Of a DNA stretch of 64,000 nucleotides, positions 1 through 12,753 are shown one piece after another (position 1 is the stretch's first letter; each line of letters starts with the position of its first letter). A program made the position numbers and the translations under genes. The notes under the pieces are model-generated. The model worked only from the letters and a program-made list of their open reading frames with translations. It did not search any database and was not told the DNA's origin. This DNA is from Sipunculus nudus. Its lineage: Eukaryota > Annelida > Sipuncula > Golfingiida > Sipunculidae. The DNA lies in assembly GCA_026874595.1 (NCBI GenBank), contig CM049312.1:27273956-27337955 (forward strand). The letters run 5' to 3'.

Positions 1-161
1 TCGTTCATTTTAGTTGTTTAGATTTACTTGGCATAATTTACTAATTTACCGAAGAAAAAAATTATTCGAAACTGAGCTTGCCTGACACGTTTCATGAATC
101 AGTAAAATGGAATCATTTACTCCATTTGTTAATCAAATTATTTGATATACAATCCTTTTCC

Positions 162-167
162 TTTATT
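162..167 (-). terminator. Polyadenylation signal AATAAA of the first C1q gene
   Basis: AATAAA on the minus strand lies about 50 bases downstream of the stop codon at 214-216, a normal distance for 3' end formation. Assigned by motif and position only. Confidence 0.5.
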
Positions 168-213
168 AAGCAGTCGGATAGATTTGTTCCAATAGCTTTA
201 TAGATATCCTGTA

Positions 214-2450
214 CTAATACGGGCGTACCAGAAAGCCGGAAAAGGAATTGCCGACGTTATTGTACATGCTGGAATATGTACAGACTTTGACGGACACAAT
301 GTCTCCTCTCTCCAAGGGCAGGGCGGTGCTGATGTGCACAGTGGAGTGATTGTAATTTGAATATCCTGTCAAGATCCGTTGTCCATTCTTCATTAACCGC
401 AAGCATCTCCGTTTCTCCATTCCAGACAGTCCATTGATGCTGAAAGCGTACAGACCTGACAGTGGAGCAGTGAACAAGCTGGTTCGACTGTCAAACCCGT
501 TCCCGGTATTGAACTGCACCCGGTTGTATGGCATAGTGATCTCGACACCGGCTGTGCGAACATAATCACCAACGTAGACACTCAAGAATGACACATCGAA
601 GACAACTAAAACAATAATAAGATTGACAATTGAAAAAAGCTGAAGACACACATAACAATACTTTACTAAGACACAGGAAACATATTATACAAATTTTTAT
701 ATTTATAGGATGAACTTGATCACACATATATACTCACATTTTTTTTTTTATTTTTATTTTCTTTATTTATTAATACATATATTTTACGAGGATGGCCCAT
801 TCAGCATGTTCAGGGTCCTTGAAATATCACAGAGACATATACATTGACAAAGAGATATACATTACATACTCATATTAAAATAGTCATGAAAATAAATAAA
901 ATGTTTGAAATAATGATCTAAACATAAACATGTTTAAACATAGATTGCCAAATATGACACAAACGTACACATATACAGTAATAAAGGTTAAGTACCTGAG
1001 ATTCTGGGATTTAAAACATGAATATCATTACAGAAAGGATTTATATAGTTGTTTAAAACGCTTAATATCAGTTGTGTTCTTAAATTATTGGGAAGTTGAT
1101 TCTAGTGATGCGGGCCTGCGTAAAGAAAGCTTGATTTAAACCTGTCAGTTCTCAATTTTACGATGGCAAGATTGCCACTGGTCGTTTATTGTATTGTTTA
1201 CATGCCTATTTGAGGCCATGTCTAAAAGTAAGAGATTCATCACCAAATAAACATTTAAAAACTAAAAGATTTCCAAAATAGTGATACCCTGATCCACGGT
1301 CATCCAACCTAACTGAATGATTTGTGATGCTGGAGAAGAAAATAAGCCAACAGTTCTATGGGAATGAAAACGGAAATGACAGTATTCAAGATCAGTTTAG
1401 TTGCTTAATAACTTCATATTTGTCACAATGCGTTTTAACATTTAACAATTGATTATCGATAAATAAACTTACTTTTCTTATTAGCCTCTGTTCTGGATAG
1501 CTTACCGACGGTCACCTGAAAAAAAAATGCAAGGAATGCACTTTTTAAGGGGTTCTTCAAATGATCATTAAATTTTTATTGCTTTCGAAATGTACCACTT
1601 TTCATAATGTTTTGTGATAAGCTTTGTGATCAGCTAGGCTATGTTCCATTTCATGATCTATTTTATTGATTGAGTTTATGTTATTTCTGGTTTACTCTGC
1701 ATATGCACGTTGTGAACTGTAGGTTATTACTGTTCAGAAAAGTTCTCATAACGCCCCTCTGACAGCGGCATGAGCTAGTTTATCCACAAGCAGTTAGTAA
1801 CATATGGTACATACACAAAAAACAAGAGGAAACAGAATTTTATTGGCTGCATATGTGCGGACGTTTGAAGGTCACACTCTTTGCAAAACTCCATTGCGTT
1901 TGACTTGCAGATAGATTTCCTTGTTGAATGTTTTGATTTTTTTGGCGGGCCCTCATATGTTTTAAGCAGGTTGGTGTAATCAAAACGAAAAGCATGTGTG
2001 CTATGGGATAGCCATTTCATGGAATAAATTTATAAAAGTTTAAAGGGATTATCCTTAGTTAATAGACGTCAGATATCAGTATAGGCCCTTTTATGTAAAA
2101 CAAAAATTACTGCACAATATAAGAAAAGTGTGCAGTTGGTAGGCTTTAATAAAATCTTCCTTTTATAAACATTCATGAACACTTACATAAGAGCTACATA
2201 CTTTATATATTCACAATTAAAGTTAATATGATATCGTATCGCCATTTACACGCTCGGTTAAAATCAATCCTGTACTCTTCTTTATATAATTATAAATAAA
2301 TTTTCTTTGATATATTTGATAATGGAACGTTTATATTACTTGAAGATCAAGAAGGATTTGTTCCAGTCGGTCAATCTTGCTGGGTTCACATCTGGGGTCC
2401 AATGGTGAAACAGCGGCCAGGAGTCCAAACAGTACCAAAGGAAGTAGCAT
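214..2450 (-). CDS. Secreted C1q-domain-containing protein, complete, three exons
   Basis: The exons are 2340-2450 (37 codons), 1473-1515 (43 nt) and 214-605, giving 181 residues. Introns have GT-AG ends: donor gtaata and acceptor ttttttttcag for intron 1, donor gtaagt and acceptor gttttag for intron 2. Phases agree (0, then 1). Residues 1-16 form a hydrophobic signal peptide (MLLPLVLFGLLAAVSP). Residues 26-51 have leucine/isoleucine/valine spacing that fits a short coiled coil (IDRLEQILLDLQ, then VTVGKL). Residues 53-181 are a C1q globular head, with VFDVSFL at its start, FTAPLSGLYAFSING in the centre and the typical SGFLVRP end. There is no collagen-like Gly-X-Y stretch, so this belongs to the sghC1q/C1q-like class. 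Such proteins usually trimerise and bind microbial or carbohydrate ligands; the ligand here is unknown. The start is the first ATG before the signal peptide. It is a paralogue of the gene at 33505-37842. Confidence 0.9.
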
Positions 2451-2691
2451 GGTGCTGGTGGCAACTGAAGTGATCCTGAATTATGCATTATGTTATCACA
2501 CAGACAGGCCCCGGCACACGTGCTATGACATATAAAATGGCGATATGGCTTATTTATTTAACAGGATGGGCTCATATCAGCCAGGCCCTATGTGTAGGCC
2601 TGCTCAGTGACGCAGCAACACAGAATGAAATCGACAAGCTTCACGATTCGCGTTACGTCCCTCAATAAAATCGACAAGCTCAAGGAGCGTG

Positions 2692-2715
2692 TGACGTCAT
2701 TTTGCTCTGTGACGT
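2692..2715. promoter_or_regulatory. CRE-like palindrome TGACGTCA plus TGACGT half-site
   Basis: A perfect TGACGTCA sits at 2692-2699 and a second TGACGT at 2710-2715, about 240-265 bases upstream of the first C1q start codon. CREB/ATF bZIP factors bind this sequence in animals. Its role for this gene is inference from position. Confidence 0.35.
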
Positions 2716-4423
2716 ACCCCCACGGAATGAAACTGACCAAAAAATTGGCTCTCAATATGTGAAGGTGCCTTTTAGGCTTTTCAGTTGTTTTACTTGAGTA
2801 TTTTTTTTTAAATTACTGTTACGGTACACGGCTGGTTGTGTAGATTACTGAAAACATGCGTGGCCATTTAATGAAAATATTAAACCTACTTGTTGGGTAT
2901 TTCCTTCGTAGCGGCTTGAGGGTGGCAAATCAGCCCGAGGTACGTAAGTTCAAAGGATTACACGTCTTGACGGAACAAGACGCTTGATAACATAAAAATA
3001 CGAACGTTCCATGTTCGTGAGGGAGACAGTCCACATGATTACAAACAGAAGCCCCGTCTCCCCACCTTAAACCTCCACCCCACCCCACCCCCAACCCCAC
3101 CCCTAAAAGAGACGCCTGGTCAAATTCCCTGAACAACTCCCCCCCCCCCCCCATTATAAGACAAACTGGACAAAATCACTCTCCCAGAATATCATAAAAT
3201 TTTCATCACCCTCACTAGATTTTCTGAGGCATATATTCTCATCATGCGAAAATTATTTTTTTCTAAGTATTTTATAAATAGTATTTTTGAAAATATCAAC
3301 TGATTGTTGAAACTATCTCAAAATTAAAAAATTGTGTTTAATCACCAAAGAAATAAGGGGACAACAATTGTATGTTGTCTCCACCTTTTTAAAAAATGAC
3401 GGGGCTTTTACTAGGCATTAGAGATCGTTTCTGAGATCTTGCCAATATTGTATCGCTCTATAGTCACCCAATTAACGATCTCTGTGTCATGCAAAAGGGC
3501 CCTATTTTCCATAGAATTTATTAAGATAACCCAAAACGTTAAAATTATTACCTTTTCCTAAATCGACGATTTCTCCAATTGTTCAGTCCTGGTTTTCCGT
3601 ACGGGGTGCGATTCGTCGAATGGGCCCCGATTCGAGCAGTTATCATCTGCGGTGACAAACGAGGAAGTAGCAAGAAATCTTATTTTATAATGTCATCTAA
3701 AGAATGATGTAAGATTACGCCCATATTATTTGTATATAGAGTTATTCATAATGAATTATTGAGGTAAGATGTGCCAACAGGATGCAATTACAAGTTGAAA
3801 TATATTCGACAGTACTTACGTTGGATTTAATTTAGTTAAAACCAAGCCATTACGTTACATATCCTTTGGGATATTATGCAGACATAGTTAACGACAATAA
3901 CAGAGCCGATACCCTGGGACACTTGGCCAAAAGAACCTTTGTCGCGCATACATATGACTAAATATCGTGTCTATAATGTCGAAGTGTTGTGCGAGAACGT
4001 GCTATGACGACATAAACGCCCAACACGCCCAGGAAGTAAATTAAAATATTATATGTCCTATTGTAACATAAGTTTATAAAATCACGCAATGTCGGCAACT
4101 AAGCTATTTATATAATATAAGCTAAGCCTTTTCTTTCCCTGACATGCTGAATTTGATTCGTTCTGGCGTAACATGATATTTTCGAGAATTGCCCCTCTAC
4201 CGTGAAAATGCAGATAGATGGTCCGGTTCAGTTAACTGCTCAGTTTTAGTCTGACTTTTGAGCTGGTCCAGTTTGAAAATAATTGGACCAGCTGTCAGAT
4301 TTGGCTCCGAACACTTGCAAAATAATCGTCCATGCCTCTGCAATATCATGATCGGCAATAACAAGCATAGCCACGTATATCTTAAAATGTGCTGTTAGGT
4401 TCGCTCTAAGTGTAAACACAATT

Positions 4424-4454
<31 letters not shown>

Positions 4455-5368
4455 CAAGGCACCATAGTGTCAGCATCCGTTTCACTCTCTAAACAAAATA
4501 CTCTTGGTATGGGTGTGATGAATGGGTTGCAGGGTTTAGGTGTGTCCTTAACATTATCGATCACTCCTTTTTCTCTTGGGTTAAATGCCTCTGAATTTTC
4601 CGGCGTTACTGACAGAAAGTAACTAGGTTTGTATGTTGCAATTTTAAAAAAAGGCACCAGAGAGCGTATTCTTTTGCAAACACCATTTTACGGTCTTAAC
4701 AAGTGTCGTCAGACTTTCTTGGTTCAGTTTTGTTTCAGAGTATATGCATGGACTTTTAGTCCAATGATATAAAAATATACGAAATTCTGAGAATATCCGG
4801 AGTTAGATAAGACAAACGTTTTCTTTGTTTGTCAAAAGATTTAAGAATTTAAAGCAAAGTCTTAAATTTAAAAAAAAAAGGCGATATATCTATCATTTGG
4901 CAGTAAGCATATGAATTTAACATCACCTTAAAATACACCAATAGGGGCTCATCTAAAGGCTTTTTACAGTATATTTGTTATTTATCCTTCTCAAATTATA
5001 GTTATTTTTTTATAAACTAACATTTTTTAAAATTTAAAATGGACCTTTAGACTCCATCTGGTTAGCATATTATAACGTCACACTTAATTAATGTGAAGGA
5101 ATTCATTGCTATGAGATCGCCAGCAGCGGGCCATTAGCCTTACGCAATCGAATGATTCATGCGCTTGGTATAACATTCACAGTGAATCATGTTCTCAGGT
5201 GATCCACTCATTAACCTTCATGTCCTGTGGTATGTCTCTGCTCGACGGAAATCACGGTCGATGGGCCTAATGTTAATGAATTGTAGAGACTATTGCAACT
5301 ATTTTGTGACGACAGGTCCAGTAACCTCAGCATTTTGTGACCCCTGTATTTGGGCGAATTTGGGGTTC
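2716..5368. other. Intergenic, no gene recognised
   Basis: AT-rich DNA left of the TIR element. It holds C-rich runs at 3063-3152, including a poly-C tract near 3139-3152, and a TA microsatellite at 4429-4454. The short open frames here lack recognisable domains or coding character. Confidence 0.5.
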
Positions 5369-6020
5369 CTTAGTAGGCCGCACACAAAGCGGACGAGACG
5401 AGACGAGATCGGACCAGACTTGAATCCGGTCCGGTCCGCTCAGTTTGCGGCACTTGGCGGACCGGACTGCCAGTCCGGGACCGCTCCGGACCCAGTCCTG
5501 AGCGATCCTGACCATATCAAAATGCTTTGATATTTCAGGACCGGTCTTGAGTGGTCCGGTCTGGTCCGCTTGAGTCCGCTCTGTTTGCGGCGGTTTTAGG
5601 CCTGCACAGAAGCAACTAAGGATCGGTATAGCTTTAAATAATTAAAATTAGTTTATTTAGCCGGAATTGACATGAAATTTTGTTATGGTATTTTGCATAT
5701 TTAAAACTAGTATATTATATACTGTAAATGTTTTTTTTTTCTGAGCTTCATTCAAAAATTAATATACAATTTATTTAAAAAGATTATCTTAATTATAATA
5801 AATCTGTATGGTACGTTACAAATCTCTAAAGAACCATTCTTATATATTTAAGTAAATAAATTATTACTCATTGTTGCAAGGGACTTCTTACTATTCGAAG
5901 GATAGAGTTCAACCACGTCAAAGCCAAAGAAAAAGCATTGTCGCTTATCTGAAATGCCTTCGAACCATTTGGTGACCGATTTAGAGCTTTTATATATAAT
6001 AATTATATGTTTTTACCGGA

Positions 6021-6083
<63 letters not shown>

Positions 6084-6683
6084 GATCATCAGCCAGAAGA
6101 GTGTAAACATTTTAATTTTCTTTTTTTTTTTTAATATTTCCGTGACACCCTATAAAATTAAATGCTTAATTTAATTACACTTTCAAATGAAAATGTCCTC
6201 TATAGATTGCATAAGACTTCTACATAGAAGAATCTCTAGAATCGTTAAAAATGGAATTCATGAAACGCTTATGAGTAAACGGTTGTTGTTTAGTAAAACA
6301 CTTCAAAAATCAGATTGATTACATCAGTATGAAAGGATCAGATGAGAAAATACCTATTCATATAATTTCAAAGAAATAAAATTTAAATTTATGATGATTA
6401 TAAATTTGTGACTAAACATTTAAAGGTAATCCCTTCCTGTTCTTTCGTAGTTTTATGTACCTATATGGGAATAGAACAAGTTGATTTCGTCTGTAGATTG
6501 GTACTTAGAACACCCGCCATTTTCATAGGTTGAATTAATGCTGAGCAATCCGGTCCGCTCTGTCTGCTACCCGTTCAAGACAGAAGCTGCAGCAGGATGC
6601 GTGGTTGCGGTCTCTCCAGGATTTCCGGTCCGGGCCGGTCCGATCCGATCTCGTCTCGTCCGCTCTGTGTGCGGCCTACTAAG
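5369..6683. mobile_element. Non-autonomous DNA transposon with ~35-bp terminal inverted repeats
   Basis: The left end (from 5369) and the reverse complement of the right end (to 6683) both read CTTAGTAGGCCGCACACA, then one mismatch, then AGCGGACGAGACGAGA. Inside each end are GC-rich subterminal repeats built on GGTCCGGTCCG, for example at 5430-5590 and 6545-6640. A hairpin (TCCTGA and ATATCAAA paired across ATGC) lies at about 5506-5543. The 1.3 kb interior is AT-rich with a TA microsatellite at 6022-6079 and no transposase. The termini resemble PIF/Harbinger-type ends from memory, but no clear target-site duplication is visible, so the superfamily is uncertain. Confidence 0.75.
6022..6079. 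repeat. (TA)n microsatellite
   Basis: An uninterrupted TA dinucleotide run inside the TIR element. Confidence 0.95.
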
Positions 6684-6999
6684 CCACGGACAATACGCGA
6701 ATCGTCTCGATTGTTTCAGCTAACGGGTACATGTATTACATGTTAACTGCCATCGTCGCGTGTACACCAGATGGATACACTGCCATATTGCGCCCCGGGA
6801 ACCGTGTGGACCTTATTGACAGGGCAGGGCTAAAGGACTGCACCGGGGTCACTAGGTGCATCTCGTATGAAATAGTTGGGCAGCGGAGCAGTTGAACCTG
6901 GAAGTTGGGTATAACAAGCATTTTATGGTGGATTCTGAATCTTCAGATGGTCCTGAATAAGGATCTAAGTGATGACACTCTGTCACCCTTGAGCATTTT

Positions 7000-7052
7000 T
7001 TTTTAATTTGCATTTTTTAAAATGGCCGCTTATCTCTACTAGTCGAGTTCCG

Positions 7053-7127
<75 letters not shown>

Positions 7128-7860
7128 CATAGCAAACGTATGAATGGTCTATAGTACGAATTTTTTTTATGGATTTGCGATGGTAGGGGTCCAATGACAA
7201 TTGTCCTCACGGCGATATTTTTTAAATATGCAAATTAGAGCCGCCATTGGTGGAAATTCGATTTTCTTCAATATCTCCCAAATAAAAAATCTCTCCTATA
7301 ACTACCCAACATATCTGGGTCAACATTGTGTCTAGACCTAGGTTTTCATGCCCAAAGATTCAACTGAAACAATATTAAGAACGATTTATTGCGTATTCAA
7401 AATTTTTATATGCAAATAAGGGCCGCCATTCATGAAAAGTCTACTTTCTTCGATATCTCAAGAACTAACAAATATATTTGGTCCAACGTTGTGTCTAGAC
7501 CTATGTTTTATGGTCTAACATCAAATGAAACACTATTAAGAACCATTTATATCGTGTTTAAAAATTTAATATACAAATTAGGGTCGCCATTCATGAAAAG
7601 TCTACTTTCTCCGATATCTCCAGAACTAACTATGATAACTGGTCGAACATTGTGTCTAGACCTAGGTTTTCTTGGTCATGGATTCAAACAAAACAATAAT
7701 ATCAACGGGTCAGTCCGTATTTTCAATATTAATATGCATATTAGGGTCCCTATTGATGGATCCCATAATATATAGTCAAACGTATCAAGATATAGGTTTT
7801 CACGGTTACTGATTCAAACAGAATCCTATAAATAAGATTTTAAGTGTATTCAAAACGAAA
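7000..7860. repeat. Tandem repeat, ~165-bp unit, four to five diverged copies
   Basis: The landmark ATGCAAATTAGGGCCGCCAT recurs in variant form at 7228, 7410, 7571 and 7734, giving spacings of about 182, 161 and 163. It is followed each time by an ATATCTC motif and by TGTGTCTAGACCTA. A further degraded start is at about 7005. A (TA)n run (7055-7125) interrupts the first unit. Open frames crossing it are by-products of the repeat. Confidence 0.8.
7055..7125. repeat. (TA)n microsatellite
   Basis: About 35 uninterrupted TA units embedded in the ~165-bp tandem repeat. Confidence 0.95.
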
Positions 7861-8615
7861 TCTTTACTTAAAGATACAGCATTTCTGCTATGTTTCAGTG
7901 ATAAAACATTGATAAAGTGAATGGACTGGTGTGTGGCCAAATGACTGGACACCTTACATAGCAAAATACTGAAATGGTGTTCTTACTCCAGCGTTTTCAC
8001 GACAATTTCATATTCACAATATAACAATTTAAGACATATTATTAAATTTGTGGAAAGACCAAATTACATGTCGTTTATGATGTCATAAATTCTCTTTTAA
8101 TGCACAGTTCCTTCTTCAAAAGAGACGACATGCTAAGAATCATTAAATTTTCGAACAGTCTATAGGCCCTCCTGGTCACAGATTTTCACAAGATTGTAAA
8201 ACAAAAATATTTCCTTCATATGCAGACTATTAACACCATAATGGCAAAGTTACGGTGTATCTATTAAGAACAATTACTTTTTTAAATTAGTTGGAAACTC
8301 GCAAATTTATAGCTTCCAAAAGATCGCGTTTAAATATTGTTAGCTTTTGTACATATTATGTCATCAGATGCCTGCGCTTTGTAACAATACATTATTAGGT
8401 AAAAATAATTAAACCTGGCAAAACTGCTATTGTAATCAGCTGTCTTGATGTTTGATGCATCAGCCATAGATTGTGAATAGAACTTGTTGTGCATCTCGAG
8501 ACGAGTAGCTTGCCCATTGCCAGTTAGTTTTATCTGTGGAGCTAGTTTTTCGTGGAATAAGAGTGTTTCACAAGATCCGATCAGGCAGGCAAGAACCAGT
8601 GTTTATAATGCCATT
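7861..8615. other. Intergenic, no gene recognised
   Basis: AT-rich sequence between the ~165-bp tandem repeat and the foldback element. No convincing coding frame, RNA gene or repeat was seen. Confidence 0.5.
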
Positions 8616-9593
8616 TTCCTGATGTGATTCTTATGTAATTTATATGTATACTTACATGCTATTGTTACCATGTACCCATACAGGCGGATACATGACTCCA
8701 GATTTATTTCCGAGCTTTCTCATTTTCTATGACTGAGATGTTTTTATTATAATATGCCCTGCTTATATTCCATTTATCAATTCAAATTTGAGTACATGTA
8801 CGACCCTACTCAGGGACGGACCCAGGATTTTAGAAAGTGGAGTGTCACGCCCAGGAAGAACGAAAGAAAAACCTAAAGGAAGAACCTTAAAAAAGGTCTT
8901 CTGGTCCGGGATTTAATAAATTGTGCTAAAGGGGTCAGCAGAACTTCTCAAAAGAGGAACTGGAATTTGTATAATGATGCTTGGTTCACAGCACATTTTT
9001 TTATAATAAGCCTATGCATATTACTACAACATGTTGCTAGTCATGACCTTCAGCTACGACCCATGTGCTCTCGGCAACATAAGTCAAGGGCATTGGTTTT
9101 AACTTTCATTGAGCAAGAAATGATAAAGTGACCCATTCCAATGTATCCTCTACTATTTAAACAAACTACACTATCTAACAGAGTGAATTAACTTACCAGA
9201 TTACTGGAAATAGTGAATCTTCACTGCACAAATTTTCAACCAATAACGTGTAGTTGACAGCTTAAGACAGCTCGTCATCATATCGCTAAAATGTTTTGTA
9301 TGGAAAGCCAAATAGGACAAGCCAACTAAATTATACATACCAATTTAGCATTTCTAGTTGCTTAACAAATTACTTTACATAGATAATTTTTCTCTATTAA
9401 TTTATAGGTCTAGCGCCTAGTTATTTTCCAGTTTGGAATTTGAATTGATAAACGGAATATAAGCTGGGCCTATTATAATTAAAACATGAGAAAGCTCGGA
9501 AATAAATCTGGAGTCATACATGTATCCGCCTGCTATTTGTTACATGGATACATGTTAGTGTAAATATAAATTACACAAGAATCATATCAGGGA
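8616..9593. mobile_element. Foldback-type element with ~160-180-bp imperfect inverted arms
   Basis: The left arm (8616-8788) and right arm (9437-9593) are reverse complements with small indels. Shared segments include TGATTCTTATGTAATTTA, AGGCGGATACATG, GACTCCAGATTTATTTCC and GAGCTTTCTCAT. The spacer is about 650 bp and carries a fragment near 8815 that resembles one near 27800. No transposase is visible. It could be a foldback/MITE-like transposon or an inverted duplication. Confidence 0.7.
8815..8935 (+). repeat. Dispersed repeat fragment, related to 27800-27925
   Basis: This stretch and 27800-27925 share an ordered series of short matches: a CGGA..C.AGGATTTT-like start, AGGAAGA, an A-rich part and CTCTGGTCC or TTCTGGTCC. 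They look like diverged copies of one interspersed repeat. Confidence 0.45.
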
Positions 9594-12500
9594 AAGCAAT
9601 GCAAGGTACGGTAACGTTAGTATAGTATTAAATGTTTGATGTACTAAACGCCTGCAGTTTCACAAAAATTAGAAAAACAAATGGCATTAAAATACAAAAA
9701 GAACAGGATAGGAACAACTGTAAACAAACAGTAATAACACATGATATTAATGTCAAAATTTAGTAATTTTGTGACCTTTGACTCCAAGGTCATATCAGGG
9801 CATTGGTAGAAAACAATTAATTATACAACATTTATCACAGAAATGTGTTGGCTCTAAATTGATACCATACTAATGACTTACTAAAGAATAATGGTTAATA
9901 AAATCCCTAATTAGCTACCACTACCACTTAATTTTGACCAATTTATTGAGCGCGGTATTGCCCATTATATAACATGCTGTAGCAAAAATGTGATATCACA
10001 AATCAACTCTACTACCTACCTGGTGATGTTCCAGGGGGTCCATATTAACTCCCTATGGCATCAAACCTTCGATGTAGAGTGGGTTGTGCAAGCACTTTTT
10101 TACAGGTCCTTGCTCTTAGCCTATTACATTTTGTTTAAACAGGCCAACATTTCAGAAAGATCGGCCGATCAGCTCTTATTGTAACTCTCTAATTGAGTCT
10201 TGGGGTATATTTGTGAAACTCTCACAGAATGCTCATCGGACTCAACATGGGAGTGTAGGGGGGGGGGGGGGTGGTCCTAATAATATTACGGCCTATCAAA
10301 CCGGGATAATTAGTAGCAAATGATAAAGCGTAATAACGGTTTACTGTGTCAAGCATGTTGGTTTGTATTAACTTTCTTGAAAAAGACCACCAGTAGCTGC
10401 TCACGTGACTGGAAACATACCTTGGTTCAGTGAGGCGGTGATGTGTGAAGCTGACCCTCCCACAACCACTGGACCTTACCACAGTCGATGAATTAGTCGG
10501 CCACTGAGCCCTAAGTTAGTTGTATTATTTGCCGCGAGGTGGCTGTGCATGTTATAAGCGTTGCGGCTAAGCAGGAGCAAGTTTGATTTCTTTGTCTGGA
10601 CAAGAAAATAAGTCTTGACCTTTGCATCGAATGGACCAGGCTATGCCTACAATTTTTGTATTGCAATATAATGCGATATATTGTGATACGTATTGTAATT
10701 TCTCTATTGCAGCAATTTACAGGAAATTCGTTCTGAAATCAAATGAAGTCAAACTACCTGCATGTATTGATTTTTTATAATCGCTCATATGGTAAAGCAC
10801 TATCACTATCAAGTCCTTTATGGGCATACGCCTGCAATGGTCTAGTAAAGTCCATGGCCCCAGTTTACAGCCTCAATACGCTTAATGGCACGCTTGGCGT
10901 TTGACGGAATTTGTAGTTTTTTACGATCATATTGGTATCCATGGTAGCTAATATAGTAGCTGAAACTTTGGGTATTTCTTGTTCTTACAATTCTGGTCCG
11001 AGTGCAATAAAGCCAAGATTACCCCTCCAAGCAGTCCCAAACAAGCATTTGAACAAATATATTATTAATATTTGACTGATATAGCTTAAATTATGTTTGA
11101 GGGCCAACCTGCATAGTGGCTAGAGCCAGCCAGACTCTGCCAGAGCATATTCAATAATTCATTCAAATTCGAAACGTTGGCCATGTGAATATTCAGGGCC
11201 ATGTGACGTAAGAAAACGATCGTAGCTCTGTGATGAAAATTGAATACTTTGTGGTCATCTAAACATCTTGGCGTCCATCTTCGACGCCATTTTATAAAGG
11301 GTAACTTTTCCGGAGTCCAATATCGGTAAAATTATGATATTTTGTTGAACTGGTCCTGTGATACAGGACTTTACCTTAAAACAATGTCTTGCTATTTGTC
11401 GGTTGTTCATATTTTGAGTTTTTCAATCAACTTCTTGCTGTTTGTTGGATTGTTAATATTTTGACCCGTCCAGTATTATCTGAATTATTCATTTCAAACG
11501 TCAACTGGCGTCACCTGGCGCAACGAACGACACTATTCACCGATAAAAGTTAGGTCACATGTCTGCGCAGTCTTTTTTTCGCTCCTTTTCCTACAGCAAA
11601 TATCGCAAATTTGAAACCACTGTGAATATTAAGCCGTCCACAGCATATGCGTTTTTCGATTTTTCAAATAATTCAGTGACATTTAGATTGAATGATTAAA
11701 CTATAATGAATCTGTTTAAAGTAGTCAAGTCTCGCTTTACTCCCTTATTTGATCTTCATTTTTTGTCGAATTTATATAGTTCACAGAGATTTGTGAAACA
11801 TTGAGTTTTGCGAAAAAAAATAAAAATTACATTTTCTAGGATATTTTTCTAGGATATATTTTTCTAGGATTTCTAGGGTATGTAATTATACATAGACAGG
11901 GACGTTAATGGCATGAGAGAAATAATATTTGTATTCACAAGTTCATCCCTATAACCTCACGCAAAGACGCTCAGAAGAAAATTAGTATAATGTGGGGAAG
12001 CATCTTTGAAATTAAAATGCGGATTATATTAATATTCCTATTTGGAGGGTCTTTTCTTTGCATTAAAATATTTTCAGATATTCTGCAGCCAAAGAAGGTA
12101 TCTTTTACTTTCATAGAGATATAGTGAGTAACTGACGTGGTTCTTCATCATCATGGCAGTTGGTTGCGACGACATAGCAGCCATAATAACATTTAATGGT
12201 CGTAACAAGCTGTTTTTTCCAAGCTTTAGTCCATGGGCTAGAACATGAACCCCCCCCCCCCCCCGGCTAGAGAAATTGTGTACCCCCTCCCCCACCCACC
12301 CATAGTCTTCTTCCGTGAGATGTCCTGTTCTCATTTCGAGATGTTTCCAGAAGGGGGAGGGGGCAGTGCACCACACTGTGGAGAAAATTTTATATCTTAT
12401 AGTCCACATAAAGAACTCTTGCATTTTCTTCAGAATATATACGAAATTCCAATCCCGGATTCCGATAAATTACATAACTTTTAAATGCCTTAAAACCAAT

Positions 12501-12753
12501 TGTCTTTTGATCTACCATTGTTGGCATTAAAATTTGAGGTTAACTCAGCTGATCACTGATGTCCTGAAAATAACACCAATCTTTCAGCAGACCTCTTAAA
12601 TACGTTTAAATTAAAAATGCATAAAGAAAAATATCTGATTCTAAAAATAAATGCACCAAGTAAACGAGCCAAAGCATTACGCAACAAACAATCGATCAGG
12701 ATAATATGCACCAAGTAATCCAGCCACGGTCACATGTACCAAGAAAATCATGC
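9594..12753. other. Intergenic, no gene recognised
   Basis: AT-rich DNA with a poly-G tract near 10258-10271, a poly-C tract near 12249-12264 and a short local repeat of TTTCTAGGATA at 11830-11880. Two sentences beginning ATGCACCAAGTAA recur at 12650 and 12706 just before the 37-bp array. No supported gene. Confidence 0.5.
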
